The notes: generated by a model not told the origin, from the sequence alone. A stretch of 64,000 bases of DNA from Pseudarthrobacter sp. MM222 (GCF_947090775.1 NZ_OX352321.1:2356001-2420000), one strand, 5' to 3'. Positions 18,084 through 27,748 are shown, numbered from the stretch's first letter. A program made the numbers and translations.

Positions 18084-19184
18084 CTACTGACTGTTACGGA
18101 TCCATTCCGGATCCGCCGTCCCACCGGGTTCTTCGTCGAGGTCGGCGGCCCGGAACAACTCCAGGGGGTCCTGCGCGAAGATCCCGGCAGGCACCGCATA
18201 GCCAAGGTGGGTCCAGGCCGGAGCCAGGGCGATCCGGCCCCGGGGCGTCCGGCCCAGCAGCCCCTCACGGACGAGGTACGGCTCGGCGACTGTCTCCACG
18301 GTCTCCGTCTCCTCGCCGACGGCAATCGCGAGGGTGGACAGGCCCACGGGGCCGCCGCCGAACTTCGTAATCAGCGCCTCGAGGACAGCACGGTCCAGCC
18401 GGTCAAGGCCGCGTTTGTCCACCTCGTACATGTCCAGTGCCGCGGACGCTGCCCGGGCGTCGATCTGCTCGATCCCGTGCACCAGGGCCCAGTCGCGCAC
18501 CCGGCGCAGGAGCCGGTTGGCGATGCGGGGTGTGCCCCGGGACCGTCCGGCGATTTCACTGAAACCGGCGGAGTTGACCTTCAGGTCCAAGAGCCCGGCG
18601 GAGCGCCGCAGCACGAGTTCGAGCTCCTCCACCGAATAGAACTCAAGGTGGCCGGTGAAACCGAAACGGTCGCGAAGCGGTCCCGGCAGGAGCCCGGCCC
18701 TGGTGGTGGCACCGACCAGGGTGAACGGCGGCAGCTCGAGCGGGATGGCGGTGGCACCGGCGCCCTTGCCGACGACGATGTCGACACGGAAGTCCTCCAT
18801 CGCCATGTAGAGCATCTCCTCGGCAGGCCGGGACATCCGGTGGATCTCGTCGAGGAACAGGACCTCACCTTCGGAAAGGGAGGAGAGGATCGCGGCAAGG
18901 TCGCCGGCGTGCTGGATGGCCGGACCGCTGCTGATCCGCAGCGGGGCGTTCATTTCGGCCGCGATGATCATGGAGAGTGTGGTCTTGCCCAGCCCGGGAG
19001 GACCGGAGAGGAGGACGTGGTCCGCGCTGCGTCCGCGCATCCGCGAAGCCTCCAGGACCAGGGAGAGCTGCTTGCGGACCCGGTGCTGGCCCACGAAGTC
19101 GTGCAGGTTCTTGGGCCGGAGGGCCGCCTCGATGACGCGCTCCTCCGGTTCCTCTCCCCCGTCGACGAGGGACGGTTCAGCCAC
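18084..19184 (-). CDS. ruvB: Holliday junction branch migration DNA helicase RuvB
   Basis: A 366-residue AAA+ ATPase. Walker A is [14 protein letters not shown], Walker B is [15 protein letters not shown], sensor motifs include [20 protein letters not shown], and a C-terminal winged-helix domain carries the DNA-binding region ([18 protein letters not shown]). With RuvA it drives branch migration of Holliday junctions during recombination repair. Its GTG start overlaps the last 8 bases of ruvA, so translation is coupled. Confidence 0.97.
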   Translation of the reverse strand: MAEPSLVDGGEEPEERVIEAALRPKNLHDFVGQHRVRKQLSLVLEASRMRGRSADHVLLSGPPGLGKTTLSMIIAAEMNAPLRISSGPAIQHAGDLAAILSSLSEGEVLFLDEIHRMSRPAEEMLYMAMEDFRVDIVVGKGAGATAIPLELPPFTLVGATTRAGLLPGPLRDRFGFTGHLEFYSVEELELVLRRSAGLLDLKVNSAGFSEIAGRSRGTPRIANRLLRRVRDWALVHGIEQIDARAASAALDMYEVDKRGLDRLDRAVLEALITKFGGGPVGLSTLAIAVGEETETVETVAEPYLVREGLLGRTPRGRIALAPAWTHLGYAVPAGIFAQDPLELFRAADLDEEPGGTADPEWIRNSQ

Positions 19185-19830
19185 GGGCGCCTACCCGGTT
19201 CCCGGCGCGGGCGCCGTCCTGGCCCAGCCAGCGGAGCGTCGCGCGCAGGATTTCCGCCACGTTGCCCTGCTCTGCCAGCTCGGGGGAATCGGCCAGGGAC
19301 TTGTCAATACTGGAAGTCGCGTCCTTTTCGGACCAGCCCAGGCTGGTCATCGCGGCGACCACCTGCGGCTTCCAGACCGCTTCGGCGGACCGGGCGGGGG
19401 CCGCGCCTCCGGTGCTGCCGCCCGTTCCGTGCGGCACCAGCTTGCCGGCCAGCTCCAGCACGATCCGGCCGGCAACCTTCGGCCCGATGCCGGGCACCTT
19501 CGTGAAGGACTTGCCGTCGCCCGAGTGGGCGGCAACCCGGATGGCCTCGGGCTCGTGCACGGCCAGCACGGCCAGGGCCAGGCGGGGCCCGACGCCGCTG
19601 ACGCTCAGCAGGATGTCGAACACCTCGCGTTCGTCGTCGCTGGAAAAGCCGAACAGGGTGAGGGAGTCCTCCCGGACAATCAGGGAGGTGAACAGCTTTC
19701 CCTCCTCACCCACTTTCAGGCTGCTGAGGGTCTGCGGGGTCGCGTTTACGCTCATGCCGGCGCCGTTGAGGTCGATCACTGCCGAGGACAGGCCAACGTG
19801 CGCTACGGTTCCGCGGAGAAAACTGATCAA
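19177..19830 (-). CDS. ruvA: Holliday junction branch migration protein RuvA
   Basis: A 217-residue RuvA: N-terminal OB domain ([23 protein letters not shown]), helix-hairpin-helix motifs ([19 protein letters not shown] and [19 protein letters not shown]), and a C-terminal domain III that contacts RuvB ([19 protein letters not shown]). It binds four-way junctions as tetramers. It overlaps ruvB downstream. A 101-base gap separates it from ruvC, an unusual break in this operon that holds a LexA-like site and two hairpins. Confidence 0.96.
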   Translation of the reverse strand: MISFLRGTVAHVGLSSAVIDLNGAGMSVNATPQTLSSLKVGEEGKLFTSLIVREDSLTLFGFSSDDEREVFDILLSVSGVGPRLALAVLAVHEPEAIRVAAHSGDGKSFTKVPGIGPKVAGRIVLELAGKLVPHGTGGSTGGAAPARSAEAVWKPQVVAAMTSLGWSEKDATSSIDKSLADSPELAEQGNVAEILRATLRWLGQDGARAGNRVGARG

Positions 19831-19870
19831 AGCCGGGCTCCTGGTTTACAGCGGAAATACCGCTGACAAT

Positions 19871-19890
19871 ATAGCCGGGCAACCGGCTAT
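19871..19890 (-). other. Hairpin in the ruvC-ruvA gap
   Basis: ATAGCCGG and CCGGCTAT form a perfect 8-bp stem around a four-base loop. A second, shorter hairpin (CAGCGG/CCGCTG around TATTT on the minus strand) follows at about 19850-19866, just before ruvA. They may attenuate readthrough from ruvC or stabilise the ruvA leader. Confidence 0.5.
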
Positions 19891-19891
19891 C

Positions 19892-19905
19892 CGAACATAT
19901 CTACG
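19892..19905 (-). promoter_or_regulatory. Candidate LexA/SOS box before ruvA
   Basis: On the minus strand the site reads CGTAGATATGTTCG and on the plus strand CGAACATATCTACG. It matches the actinobacterial LexA consensus CGAACRNRTGTTCG at 12 of 14 positions. It sits between ruvC and ruvA, 62 bases upstream of the ruvA start, where a damage-inducible promoter for ruvAB would be expected. Confidence 0.5.
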
Positions 19906-19931
19906 AATACCCTAGCAAGCACGTCGGACAT

Positions 19932-20519
19932 TCACCGTGCGCGGCGCGCTTTGGCCTCGGCGTCGGCCCAGGCCCGCTGGGCCGGGGTCAGCGACTGGCT
20001 GCCCGGTCCGGTGGTGGCTGTGCCCTTGTTGGAAGTCCCGCTGCCGGACCGCCACGCATGTGTGATCGCCAGCGCCAGGGCGTCGGCGGCATCGGCCGGA
20101 CGCGGCGGTGCGTCGAGGCGGAGGATTTTGGTCACCAGCTTGGTGACGGCGTCCTTGTTGGACGTTCCGCTGCCCGTGACGGCGGCCTTGACCTCGGACG
20201 GGGTGTGCAGTGCCACCGGGATCCCGCGGCGCGCGGCGGCGGCAATCACCACGCCGGATGCCTGCGCGACTCCCATCACGGTGCTGACATTGAGTTGGGA
20301 GAAGACGCGTTCGACGGCGAGGACGTGGGGTTCGTACTTGTCGAGCCAGTCATCGATGGAGGTGGCGATGACCAGCAGCCGCTGGTCGAGGCTTTCCTCG
20401 GGCGAAGTTCCGACGACGCCGAACGCCACCATGGTGGCGCGCCGGTTCTTCTCAACGTCCACGACGCCGATCCCGCAGCGGGTAAGGCCCGGATCGACGC
20501 CGAGGACGCGAAGGGTCAC
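19932..20519 (-). CDS. ruvC: Crossover junction endodeoxyribonuclease RuvC
   Basis: A 195-residue resolvase with the RNase H-like catalytic acids in the expected contexts: [15 protein letters not shown] (Asp), [12 protein letters not shown] (Glu) and [16 protein letters not shown] (Asp pair). It cleaves Holliday junctions after RuvAB branch migration. The C terminus has a Ser/Gly/Lys-rich tail. Its ATG overlaps the YebC stop by 4 bases, placing it in the pdxT/YebC/ruvC transcription unit. Confidence 0.96.
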   Translation of the reverse strand: MTLRVLGVDPGLTRCGIGVVDVEKNRRATMVAFGVVGTSPEESLDQRLLVIATSIDDWLDKYEPHVLAVERVFSQLNVSTVMGVAQASGVVIAAAARRGIPVALHTPSEVKAAVTGSGTSNKDAVTKLVTKILRLDAPPRPADAADALALAITHAWRSGSGTSNKGTATTGPGSQSLTPAQRAWADAEAKARRAR

Positions 20520-21271
20520 TCGGCTTCCAGTGCGGCCTGCACTTCGTCGCTGAGGTCGGCGTTGCTGTACACGTTCTGGACGTCGTCGAGTTCTTCGAGG
20601 GCGTCCACGAGCTTCAAGAATTTCTTCGCGGCCTCGAGGTCCAGCGGCACCTGCATGGACGGCACGAACTCCGCCTCATCTGTCTCGTAGTCGATGCCGG
20701 ATTCCTTGAGCGCGTCGCGGATGGCCTGGAGGTCGGTCGGCTCGGAGTGGATCTCGAAGCTGTCGCCGTTGTCCTTGACTTCTTCGGCGCCGGCGTCGAG
20801 GACCGCCATCAGCACGTCGTCTTCGCTGAGGCCGTTCTTCGGAAGGGAGACAACGCCCTTACGGCTGAAGAGGTAGCTGACCGAACCCGGATCGGCGATG
20901 GTGCCGCCGTTGCGGGAAATGGCGAGGCGGACTTCCGAGGCGGCACGGTTCTTGTTGTCCGTGAGGCACTCGATCAGCAGCGCCGAACCCTGCGGGCCGC
21001 GGCATTCGTACATGATCTCGGTGTAGTCGACGACCTCGCCGGTGAGGCCGGCGCCGCGCTTGATGGCGCGGTCGATGTTGTCCGCCGGGACCGACGTCTT
21101 CTTGGCCTTCGTGACGGCCAGTTCCAGGCTCGGGTTGCCGGCAAGGTCAGGGCCGCCCATACGCGCGGCGACTTCGATGTTCTTGATCAGCTTGGCGAAC
21201 GACTTGGCGCGGCGGCTATCGAGGATGGCCTTCTTATGCTTGGTCGTCGCCCATTTGGAGTGGCCTGACAT
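20516..21271 (-). CDS. YebC/PmpR family DNA-binding regulator
   Basis: A 251-residue protein with the family start [21 protein letters not shown], the [21 protein letters not shown] motif and a [23 protein letters not shown] segment, ending in the acidic C-terminal domain. YebC-type proteins were described as transcription regulators; some members have since been shown to relieve ribosome stalling at proline-rich sequences. It is next to ruvC in many bacteria, as here, and 3 bases downstream of pdxT. Confidence 0.95.
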   Translation of the reverse strand: MSGHSKWATTKHKKAILDSRRAKSFAKLIKNIEVAARMGGPDLAGNPSLELAVTKAKKTSVPADNIDRAIKRGAGLTGEVVDYTEIMYECRGPQGSALLIECLTDNKNRAASEVRLAISRNGGTIADPGSVSYLFSRKGVVSLPKNGLSEDDVLMAVLDAGAEEVKDNGDSFEIHSEPTDLQAIRDALKESGIDYETDEAEFVPSMQVPLDLEAAKKFLKLVDALEELDDVQNVYSNADLSDEVQAALEAE

Positions 21272-21274
21272 GCT

Positions 21275-21976
21275 TTACGCTTCTCCTCTGATCATTCGAA
21301 TAAACAGTTCGTGCACGCGTTTCTCCCCCGTCACTTCCGGGTGGAAGGAGGTGGCCAGCAGCTGGCCGGAACGCACAGCAACAATTCTAGCCGTCCCGTC
21401 CAACGACTCAGGGTGGCCGGCCCGGGACGGTTCCACCCTGGCGAGGACTTCCACGCCGTCCCCGACGCGCTCAACCCAGGGCCCGCGGATGAAGACCGCA
21501 TGGACCGGGGCCACGCCGTGCTCGGTGGCGCTGAATTCCAGCCCCTTGAAATCGAGGTCCGTCTCGAAGGATTCACGCTGCCGGCCGAACGCGTTGCGGC
21601 GGACTGTTATGTCCAGGCCGCCGAAGGTCTGTTGCGGATTCCCTGCGAGGTCCTTGGCCGGATCGGCGATCTCCTTGGCCAGCAGGATCATGCCTGCGCA
21701 GGAGCCGTAGACCGGCAGGCCGCCCTGGATGCGGTCACAGAGCGGGCCCCGAAGCTCGAAAATCCTCGACAGCTTGTCGATGGTGGTCGATTCCCCGCCC
21801 GGAATGATGAGGCCGTCGAGGTCGTCGAGCTCGGACGGACGGCGCACGCCGACGCCGGTGGCGCCGGTTTCCTGCACCGCGTGCAGGTGCTCGCGGAAAT
21901 CGCCCTGCAGAGCCAGGACTCCGATCCGCAGGCCTGCACCCACGCGGGAAGGAAGCGCAGAAGGGGGTTTGGTCAT
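21275..21976 (-). CDS. pdxT: Pyridoxal 5'-phosphate synthase glutaminase subunit PdxT
   Basis: A class I glutamine amidotransferase of 233 residues from the ATG at 21976. It has the PdxT start [17 protein letters not shown], the [11 protein letters not shown] loop, the nucleophile region [12 protein letters not shown] (Cys) and a C-terminal [17 protein letters not shown] (His/Glu of the triad). It supplies ammonia to PdxS for vitamin B6 synthesis. An upstream in-frame start at 22063 would extend into the divergent promoter region and is less likely. pdxS lies about 8 kb away, as the two genes are separated by the murT-gatD to M3 peptidase block. Confidence 0.94.
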   Translation of the reverse strand: MTKPPSALPSRVGAGLRIGVLALQGDFREHLHAVQETGATGVGVRRPSELDDLDGLIIPGGESTTIDKLSRIFELRGPLCDRIQGGLPVYGSCAGMILLAKEIADPAKDLAGNPQQTFGGLDITVRRNAFGRQRESFETDLDFKGLEFSATEHGVAPVHAVFIRGPWVERVGDGVEVLARVEPSRAGHPESLDGTARIVAVRSGQLLATSFHPEVTGEKRVHELFIRMIRGEA

Positions 21977-22089
21977 TCGAACAGCATAGTGCGCCGGGCC
22001 CGGCGGAAGCGCACCGGGACGGCACACGGACGCCGGCCCGACACCCGCCCGGCAGGCTTCCATGCCGCCGCTGGGATATATTACAGAGC

Positions 22090-23381
22090 ATGTTTTACTT
22101 CAGTGTTCCGCTCGGCAAGCTGGTCCGCAGGGTCTCTCGGCTCAGAGGCGGGGGCTCTGCGCTTCCGGGGCTGGTGGTCGAGAAAATCGATCCCGGCTTC
22201 ATGCAGAGGACACTGTCCACGCTGCCCCTCGGCGTCGCCGTCGTCAGCGGGACGAACGGCAAGACCACCACCACGAAAATGGTAGTGGAACTGCTGGAAA
22301 GCCAGGGCCTGAAGGTCTTCACCAACCGCACCGGCAGCAACTTCACCCGCGGCGTCGCCGCCGCCCTGCTCGGTGAGGTGGATTGGCGCGGCCGGCTGAA
22401 GGCCGACGTCGCGGTGCTGGAACTGGACGAGGCCCACGCTGTGCACTTCGTCAACCAGGTGCCGCCCCGCTACTGCCTCCTGCTCAATGTCCTGCGGGAC
22501 CAGCTGGACCGCTTTGGGGAGATCGACAAAACCGCGCAGCTCCTGGAGCACGTCGCGTCCAAGACCACCGGCACCGTCGTGCTGAACCGGGAGGACCCCC
22601 GGGTGGCCCGGATCGCGGACACCCTCGACGGGCCCGAGGTCGTGTACTTCGGGCTGGACGACACCCTGCTGAGCACCTTTCCCAATGATGACGAGATGCG
22701 GGCGGCCCCCGGCAGCCCGGTTCCGCCGCCCCGGAAAGGCCGCAGGCCGACGTCGTCCTGCGCCGGGTGGGTACGGACGACGCTGATTTTGAGTACGACG
22801 GCGTCACGGTCACCACCGGGATGAAGTTGCGCGGGGTCTACAACATCTTCAACGCGGCGGCTGCCCTGGCCCTGGCCCGGTCCATCGCCGCCAAGGGGAA
22901 AGCAGCGGTTGCGGATAGCGACGGCCTGCTCGCGGCGCTGTCCCGCGTGGCGCCGGCGTTCGGCCGCGGTGAAAGCCTCGTGGTCGACGGCCTGCCGCTG
23001 GAACTGGTCCTGGTGAAGAACCCGAGCGGCTTCCGGCTGGGCCTGAAGTCCTTTCCGGCCGCGGGCTACGCGACCATGATCGCGATCAACGACAATTACG
23101 CCGACGGTAGGGACATGTCCTGGCTCTGGGACGTCGAATTCGATACCCTGCGGGAAGGCGGTGTGGACCAGTTGAGCGGCTCGCGCGCCTACGACATGGC
23201 CCTGCGGCTGCAGTACGATGACGTGCCCCTCGGCGCCGTGAACACCGAGATCGCGCCCGCACTGGCGGCCTTCATCCGCGACGCCAAGGACAAGCCGAAA
23301 CGGATCTTCTGCACCTACACAGCCATGCTGGCGATCCGCCGCGAGCTGTCCAAAATCACCACAGTGGAGGTGGTCTCATGA
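22090..23381 (+). pseudogene. murT: Lipid II isoglutaminyl synthase subunit MurT, frameshifted
   Basis: The first frame (22090 to about 22720) gives a Mur-ligase N terminus with the P-loop VVSGTNGKTTTTKM, followed by TNRTGSNFTRGV and LLLNVLRDQLDRFGEI. The second frame continues with AAPERPQADVVLRRVGTDDA and a complete DUF1727 C-terminal domain to 23381. One extra base in the C-rich stretch 22706-22718 restores a single protein of about 430 residues. MurT with GatD amidates the D-glutamate of lipid II, and the pair is essential or nearly so where tested, so a consensus error is more likely than true loss. The Cys4 zinc ribbon known from some Firmicute MurT proteins is not visible. Its stop overlaps the gatD start (ATGA). 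Confidence 0.85.
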
Positions 23382-24190
23382 CCCCCCAGTCCCCGTCCGG
23401 CGACTCCGATGCGCAATCCCGGCAGCACCTCTCCTTCGGACACAAACTGCCGCCCGAGGAACCCGCTGCGAGCAAGGGAACCATCCGCGTCCTGCAGCTC
23501 TACCCGCGGGACATGAACATCTACGGCGACTGGGGCAACGCCCTGGTCCTCGCCCAGCGCCTCCGCTGGCACGGCTACACGCCGGAGCTCCTGGAATACA
23601 ACGTGGGCGACGACTTCCCCGCGGACGTGGACCTGATCGTCGGCGGCGGCGGGCAGGACAGCGGACAGCTCGTAATCCAGGACGACCTGCTCTCCCGGGA
23701 ATCCACCTTGAAGGATCTGGCCGAGGACGGTACGCCGATGCTGGTGATCTGCGGCCTGTACCAGTTGTTCGGGAGGTTCTTCAAAACCCGGACGGGCTCG
23801 GTCATTCCCGGAATCGGCATTCTGGACGTGGAAACGCACGGGACTGACGAGCGGCTGATCGGCAACGTCGCGGTGTCCTCACCGGAGTTCGGCAGCATCC
23901 TCGGGTACGAAAACCACAGCGGCCAGACCGCCCTGGGACCGGGCGTCGCCCCGCTGGGGACAACGGCTAAGGGCACCGGCAATAACAGCAATGACGGCCA
24001 GGAAGGCGCCCGCTACCGCAACATAGTGGCGAGCTACCTGCACGGTTCGCTGCTGCCAAAGAACCCGAACCTGGCAGACTTCCTGATCCGGACCGCCGTC
24101 GAACGCAAGTACGGCAGCTTCTCCCCGGGCAGCCCGGACGACTCCTTTGCGGTCCTCGCCCGCGAGCACGCGGCCCGCCGGCCCCGCTGA
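23378..24190 (+). CDS. gatD: Lipid II isoglutaminyl synthase glutaminase subunit GatD
   Basis: A 270-residue class I glutamine amidotransferase-like protein: LYPRDMNIYGDWGNALVL at the start, VDLIVGGGGQDSGQ, nucleophile Cys in MLVICGLYQLFG, and the catalytic His in ASYLHGSLLPKNP. GatD releases ammonia from glutamine and passes it to MurT. The first ~35 residues are a polar extension. The gene overlaps murT by 4 bases, as expected for a two-subunit enzyme. It is intact although murT is broken. Confidence 0.95.
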   Translation: MTPQSPSGDSDAQSRQHLSFGHKLPPEEPAASKGTIRVLQLYPRDMNIYGDWGNALVLAQRLRWHGYTPELLEYNVGDDFPADVDLIVGGGGQDSGQLVIQDDLLSRESTLKDLAEDGTPMLVICGLYQLFGRFFKTRTGSVIPGIGILDVETHGTDERLIGNVAVSSPEFGSILGYENHSGQTALGPGVAPLGTTAKGTGNNSNDGQEGARYRNIVASYLHGSLLPKNPNLADFLIRTAVERKYGSFSPGSPDDSFAVLAREHAARRPR

Positions 24191-24231
24191 CGCATGAGCT
24201 GTCGCATCATGCGGACGGGAAGGGTGATCTG

Positions 24232-24735
24232 ATGGAACGCTTTGGCGAGGAGCGAACGGCCGACATGCGGATTGAGCGCGATGACCCCGGGCGCGACGAC
24301 GTCCAGCGGCTCCTCGCCGGGCATCTGGCGGACATGTACGCTACGTCGCCCGCGGAAAGCGTCCACGCGCTGGACCACGCGGCGCTTTCCGGCCCGACCA
24401 TCACCTTCTGGACCGCCCGGCAGGAAGAGGAGCTCCTCGGCTGCGGAGCACTGAAGGAGCTCGGACCCGGCGAGGGCGAAATCAAGTCCATGCGCACGGC
24501 GGCCCACGCGAGGGGCCGGGGCGTTGCCACGCTTTTGCTCGCCCGCATCCAGGCGGACGCCAGGGACAGCGGTTACACGCGGTTGTTTCTGGAAACCGGA
24601 AGCCAGGAGTTCTTCGCCCCCGCCCGCCGGCTCTATCAGCGGCACGGATTCAAGGAATGCGCCCCGTTTGCCGACTATGCCCCGGACCCGAACAGCGTTT
24701 TTATGACCCGCGACCTCAGCCTCGGGATCCGTTAA
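24232..24735 (+). CDS. GNAT family N-acetyltransferase
   Basis: A single-domain acetyltransferase of 167 residues. Motif A is KSMRTAAHARGRGVATLLLARI, preceded by LLGCGALKELGPGEGEI and followed by GYTRLFLETG and ARRLYQRHGFKEC. This is the pattern of small cytosolic GNATs similar to PA4866/YedL types. The start ATG has an AAGGGTGAT ribosome-binding site at a good distance. It lies 41 bases downstream of gatD and overlaps the end of the convergent hydrolase gene by 20 bases. The substrate is unknown. Confidence 0.85.
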   Translation: MERFGEERTADMRIERDDPGRDDVQRLLAGHLADMYATSPAESVHALDHAALSGPTITFWTARQEEELLGCGALKELGPGEGEIKSMRTAAHARGRGVATLLLARIQADARDSGYTRLFLETGSQEFFAPARRLYQRHGFKECAPFADYAPDPNSVFMTRDLSLGIR

Positions 24736-25558
24736 CGAACGCCAGGACGTCGCGGGCCACCCGGCCGCTGGACCCGACCCGGAGATGCCCCTGCCCCTCG
24801 TACCAGACCAGGGTGCAGTCGGGGATCAGCCTGGCCGTTTCACTGGCCACCTCAGCCGGGAAGAACCTGTCGCTGCCGCCGCAGATCAGCAGGACCGGCC
24901 CCCGGATCTTGGGCAGCACGGACCGCGAGTTGAACGTCCGTTCCGCCCTTGCCTCGGTCAGGAGGTCTTCCGGCGGGTAATCCGAACCGGCCGACAGCCC
25001 GCCGCCGATGAGGGGTCCCATGAGCCGGCGCAGCCACCGCGTGCGCTTGCCCGTCAGCAGGTACTCGGCGAAAACCGTCCCGGCTCCCCCGGCGTCGCCC
25101 CCGGCCAGGGCCTCGGCCATCCGGGAGTCGATGTCCTTGCCCCAGTCGCTCAACTCGGCGGCGGTGATGATGAGGGCGATCCGATCGAAGGAGTCCGGGT
25201 GCAGCGCTGCCAGATACTGCCCGATCATCCCGCCAAACGATTCGGCGACGACAAGGTCGACCCGGCCGCCGAACTCCTCATCGATCACCTGGGCGTAGTC
25301 CTCCGCCATGTCGGCCATGGTGTACCCCGACGGCATGTTCCTGCGGCGGGTGACGATCCAGACGGCGAACCCGGCGGCCAGGTACGGGTCGAATTGCCGC
25401 CGGAACATCCGGCGCAATAGCCCCCGCGGTACCGCACTGCCGGGACCGCCCTGGATGAACAGCAGGGTCTTTGGACCGCTGCCCCAGCGCAGGTAGTCCA
25501 TTCCGTTCCGGAATGTTCCGTCCCCGGCAACACCGTCGACCTGATCCGTCCTGGCCAT
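24716..25558 (-). CDS. Alpha/beta fold hydrolase
   Basis: A 280-residue alpha/beta hydrolase from the ATG at 25558. It has the oxyanion region LLFIQGGPGSA, a nucleophile elbow VVAESFGGMIGQYLA (Ser, in A-E-S-F-G rather than the usual G-x-S-x-G), and a C-terminal His in YEGQGHLRVG. An acidic residue after PVLLICGGSDRFFP completes the triad. The substrate cannot be inferred. It follows the other hydrolase gene on the same strand with a 50-base gap. Confidence 0.8.
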   Translation of the reverse strand: MARTDQVDGVAGDGTFRNGMDYLRWGSGPKTLLFIQGGPGSAVPRGLLRRMFRRQFDPYLAAGFAVWIVTRRRNMPSGYTMADMAEDYAQVIDEEFGGRVDLVVAESFGGMIGQYLAALHPDSFDRIALIITAAELSDWGKDIDSRMAEALAGGDAGGAGTVFAEYLLTGKRTRWLRRLMGPLIGGGLSAGSDYPPEDLLTEARAERTFNSRSVLPKIRGPVLLICGGSDRFFPAEVASETARLIPDCTLVWYEGQGHLRVGSSGRVARDVLAFVNGSRG

Positions 25559-25608
25559 CAATGCCTCCTGTCCCCTGCGCGGCGGGAGGTGCCCGCCGCG
25601 CCGCGCCG

Positions 25609-26403
25609 TCACCGGCTGATGTAGCTGCCCCGCAGCAGTTCCGCGAACTCCGCGGGCCGGGATGCCGGCCACCAGTGGCCGCTGTCCACCCGGATCACGG
25701 TGAGGTCCTGCACCCACGTGTCCAGCCCCTCCACGAGGCCTGGCGCCAGGAAGGAATCCCTGAGCGGCACCACCACCTGGACAGGAATCGTCACGGGTCC
25801 GCCTGCCGGCCAGTTTTTGCCCGCGAAGAAGTTGGCGCGGTAGAGGGCGAGCCCCCGGATGGGATCGTCACCGACGTCGCGCTTCGCCGTCTGCTCATAG
25901 CGGCGGGTAAGGAACAGCCGCCAGGCGGCCTCCGGCAGCTTCGGGAGCAGGAAGGCGGCGATGTACCAGCTGCGGGCCAGTTGCCCGGCCAGCTGCGGCC
26001 ATGCGCTGGGACGCGAAAACCGGCCCTGCACCCAGCGGGCGAAGTGCCGCAGGTCCGGGCCCGAGATGCTCGTGTACCGGGCAATCCGCCTTGCGGTCCG
26101 CGGATCCTGCACGGCCGCCCAGCCCTGGATCGATCCCCAGTCATGTCCCACCAGATGGACGTCGGCGGCGCCGACGGCCGCCAGCACGGCGAACAGGTCA
26201 TCCACGAGCGTGGCCAGGGTGAAGTCCCCCGGGACGTCGACGACGGCGGATGCGCCGGCGTTCCGCGTGTCGTAGGCCACCACGTGGTGGGTCCGTGCGA
26301 GGTCGCGGATCGCGGGCAGGTACACCCGGTGGTCGTCCGGGTAGCCGTGCACCAACAGCAGCGTCGGCACCTCCGGCCCTGGCTCCGGGCCGAACTCGAA
26401 CAC
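25609..26403 (-). CDS. Alpha/beta hydrolase, epoxide-hydrolase-like
   Basis: The core is complete: LLLVHGYPDDHRVYLPAI, nucleophile elbow LVGHDWGSIQGWAA (Asp in G-H-D-W-G, as in epoxide hydrolases), VVVPLRDSFLAPG, and C-terminal His in VDSGHWWP. The start is doubtful. The GTG at 26403 gives 264 residues but lacks a good ribosome-binding site. An ATG at 26447 with GGAG six bases upstream is in another frame, and one missing C near 26438 would join it to give MNDRRTVASKGADLVVFEFG. A small frameshift at the 5' end is therefore likely. It lies downstream of the capA-like gene. Confidence 0.75.
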   Translation of the reverse strand: MFEFGPEPGPEVPTLLLVHGYPDDHRVYLPAIRDLARTHHVVAYDTRNAGASAVVDVPGDFTLATLVDDLFAVLAAVGAADVHLVGHDWGSIQGWAAVQDPRTARRIARYTSISGPDLRHFARWVQGRFSRPSAWPQLAGQLARSWYIAAFLLPKLPEAAWRLFLTRRYEQTAKRDVGDDPIRGLALYRANFFAGKNWPAGGPVTIPVQVVVPLRDSFLAPGLVEGLDTWVQDLTVIRVDSGHWWPASRPAEFAELLRGSYISR

Positions 26404-26470
26404 TACGAGGTCGGCGCCCTTCGAGGCGACCGTGCGCCGTCGTTCATTAAAGTCTCCATGGTGCCCAAGC

Positions 26471-27748
26471 TTAGGGCTCCCTGGAGATGAGCAGTTCATG
26501 GGCACCGTCCGCCGCGGCACCCCGTGACTCCACGACGGATTTGGTGCGCTGCCGCGTTGCGGCGTCCGCGGCCGCATCGGCGCACGGACCCTGCGGGGCG
26601 TCGGCCGCCACCGAGCACCAGCGGTAGGGTCCGCGGACCATCACCGATGGTGCCCAAGCCAGGTCCGAGGCAGCCCACGTCCCCGCGGCGTCCTGGCTGA
26701 ACTGCGCCCGGACCAAAAGACCTTCGTTGTTCACCACATACCAAGGCGAGAGTTCGGTGATGCCGTTGCCGAGGCCGTAGACGATCCAGGTTCCCGTGTA
26801 CTTCTCAATCGGGAGCACGGAGTGGCTGTGGTGTCCGTAGATCATGCTGAACTGGCCGCTGTCCACGAGCGCGTGGGCGACGTCCTGCTGCTGGGCGTTC
26901 GGTTCGCTGGAGTACTCGTCGCCGGCGTGCAGGGCTCCGAGCACGATGTCCGCGCCCAGGGCCCGGGCCCGGCGCGCCCTGGCGATCATCGCCTCCGGTT
27001 CCAGCAGGTCCACCTGCCACGGCCGCTCGGGGCTCTGCCCGTTGAGGCCGTACGCGCCGGCCACCACCGCGATCCTGGCCGCGGGGGTCTGCAGGATCAG
27101 GACGCCCCGCGATTCGGCCTCCGTGCGGTAGGAGCCGGTGTGCTGCACTCCGGCGGCGTCGAGGGCATCGAGGGTGCGGACGAGTCCCTCGGTGCCGCGG
27201 TCGATGGTGTGGTTGCTGGCCGTCGTGCAGGCCTGATAGCCCACGGCGCGTGCGGCGGGGATGATCTGCGGCGGCACGTTGAAGGAAGGATAGGCGGAGA
27301 AGGGCCCCGCTGGGTCCGCCACGGGGGTCTCCAGATGGCAGATCGCGAGATCGCTCCGCGCGAGGTACCGCCGCTGTCCTTCCAGCAGCGGACCAAAGTC
27401 CAGCCCCGGCACGCCGGCGCTGCGGGCGTCCTCGCGGGCCTGCTGCCAGAGCTGGGCGTGGACCAGCATGTCCCCGGTGACAACGACGCTGGCGCACCGC
27501 ACGGCGGCGCAGCCGGGCCCCTTGCCCGGCGTCGGGGTCGGCGTCGGGGCTGCCGGCAGCGGCGCGCCGGACGAAGACCCCGCCGCGTCCCCCGCTGTCC
27601 CGCCTGCGCCGGCCGAGGAACCCCGGGTGTTGTCGTCCGGCCCGGCGAACAACCCGCAGGCGGCCAGCGAGGCCATAAGTGCCGTCGCGGCGGCCGCCGC
27701 GCGCAGCCGGCCGCCCGGCGTTGCCGAGGTGTTCCCCATGCCGGACAT
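26471..27748 (-). CDS. CapA family (PGA_cap) lipoprotein
   Basis: A 425-residue secreted protein. The N terminus is a lipoprotein signal peptide with lipobox LAAC at about residues 28-31, then a Ser/Gly/Pro-rich linker. The PGA_cap metallophosphatase-like domain has VTGDMLVHAQ, DLAICHLETPV, ASNHTIDRG, GALHAGDEYS and IYGHHSHSVLPIE. CapA homologues take part in poly-gamma-glutamate capsule formation, but many actinobacterial members stand alone without capBC, as here, and their role is unclear. It is divergent from the M3 peptidase gene. Confidence 0.88.
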   Translation of the reverse strand: MSGMGNTSATPGGRLRAAAAATALMASLAACGLFAGPDDNTRGSSAGAGGTAGDAAGSSSGAPLPAAPTPTPTPGKGPGCAAVRCASVVVTGDMLVHAQLWQQAREDARSAGVPGLDFGPLLEGQRRYLARSDLAICHLETPVADPAGPFSAYPSFNVPPQIIPAARAVGYQACTTASNHTIDRGTEGLVRTLDALDAAGVQHTGSYRTEAESRGVLILQTPAARIAVVAGAYGLNGQSPERPWQVDLLEPEAMIARARRARALGADIVLGALHAGDEYSSEPNAQQQDVAHALVDSGQFSMIYGHHSHSVLPIEKYTGTWIVYGLGNGITELSPWYVVNNEGLLVRAQFSQDAAGTWAASDLAWAPSVMVRGPYRWCSVAADAPQGPCADAAADAATRQRTKSVVESRGAAADGAHELLISREP

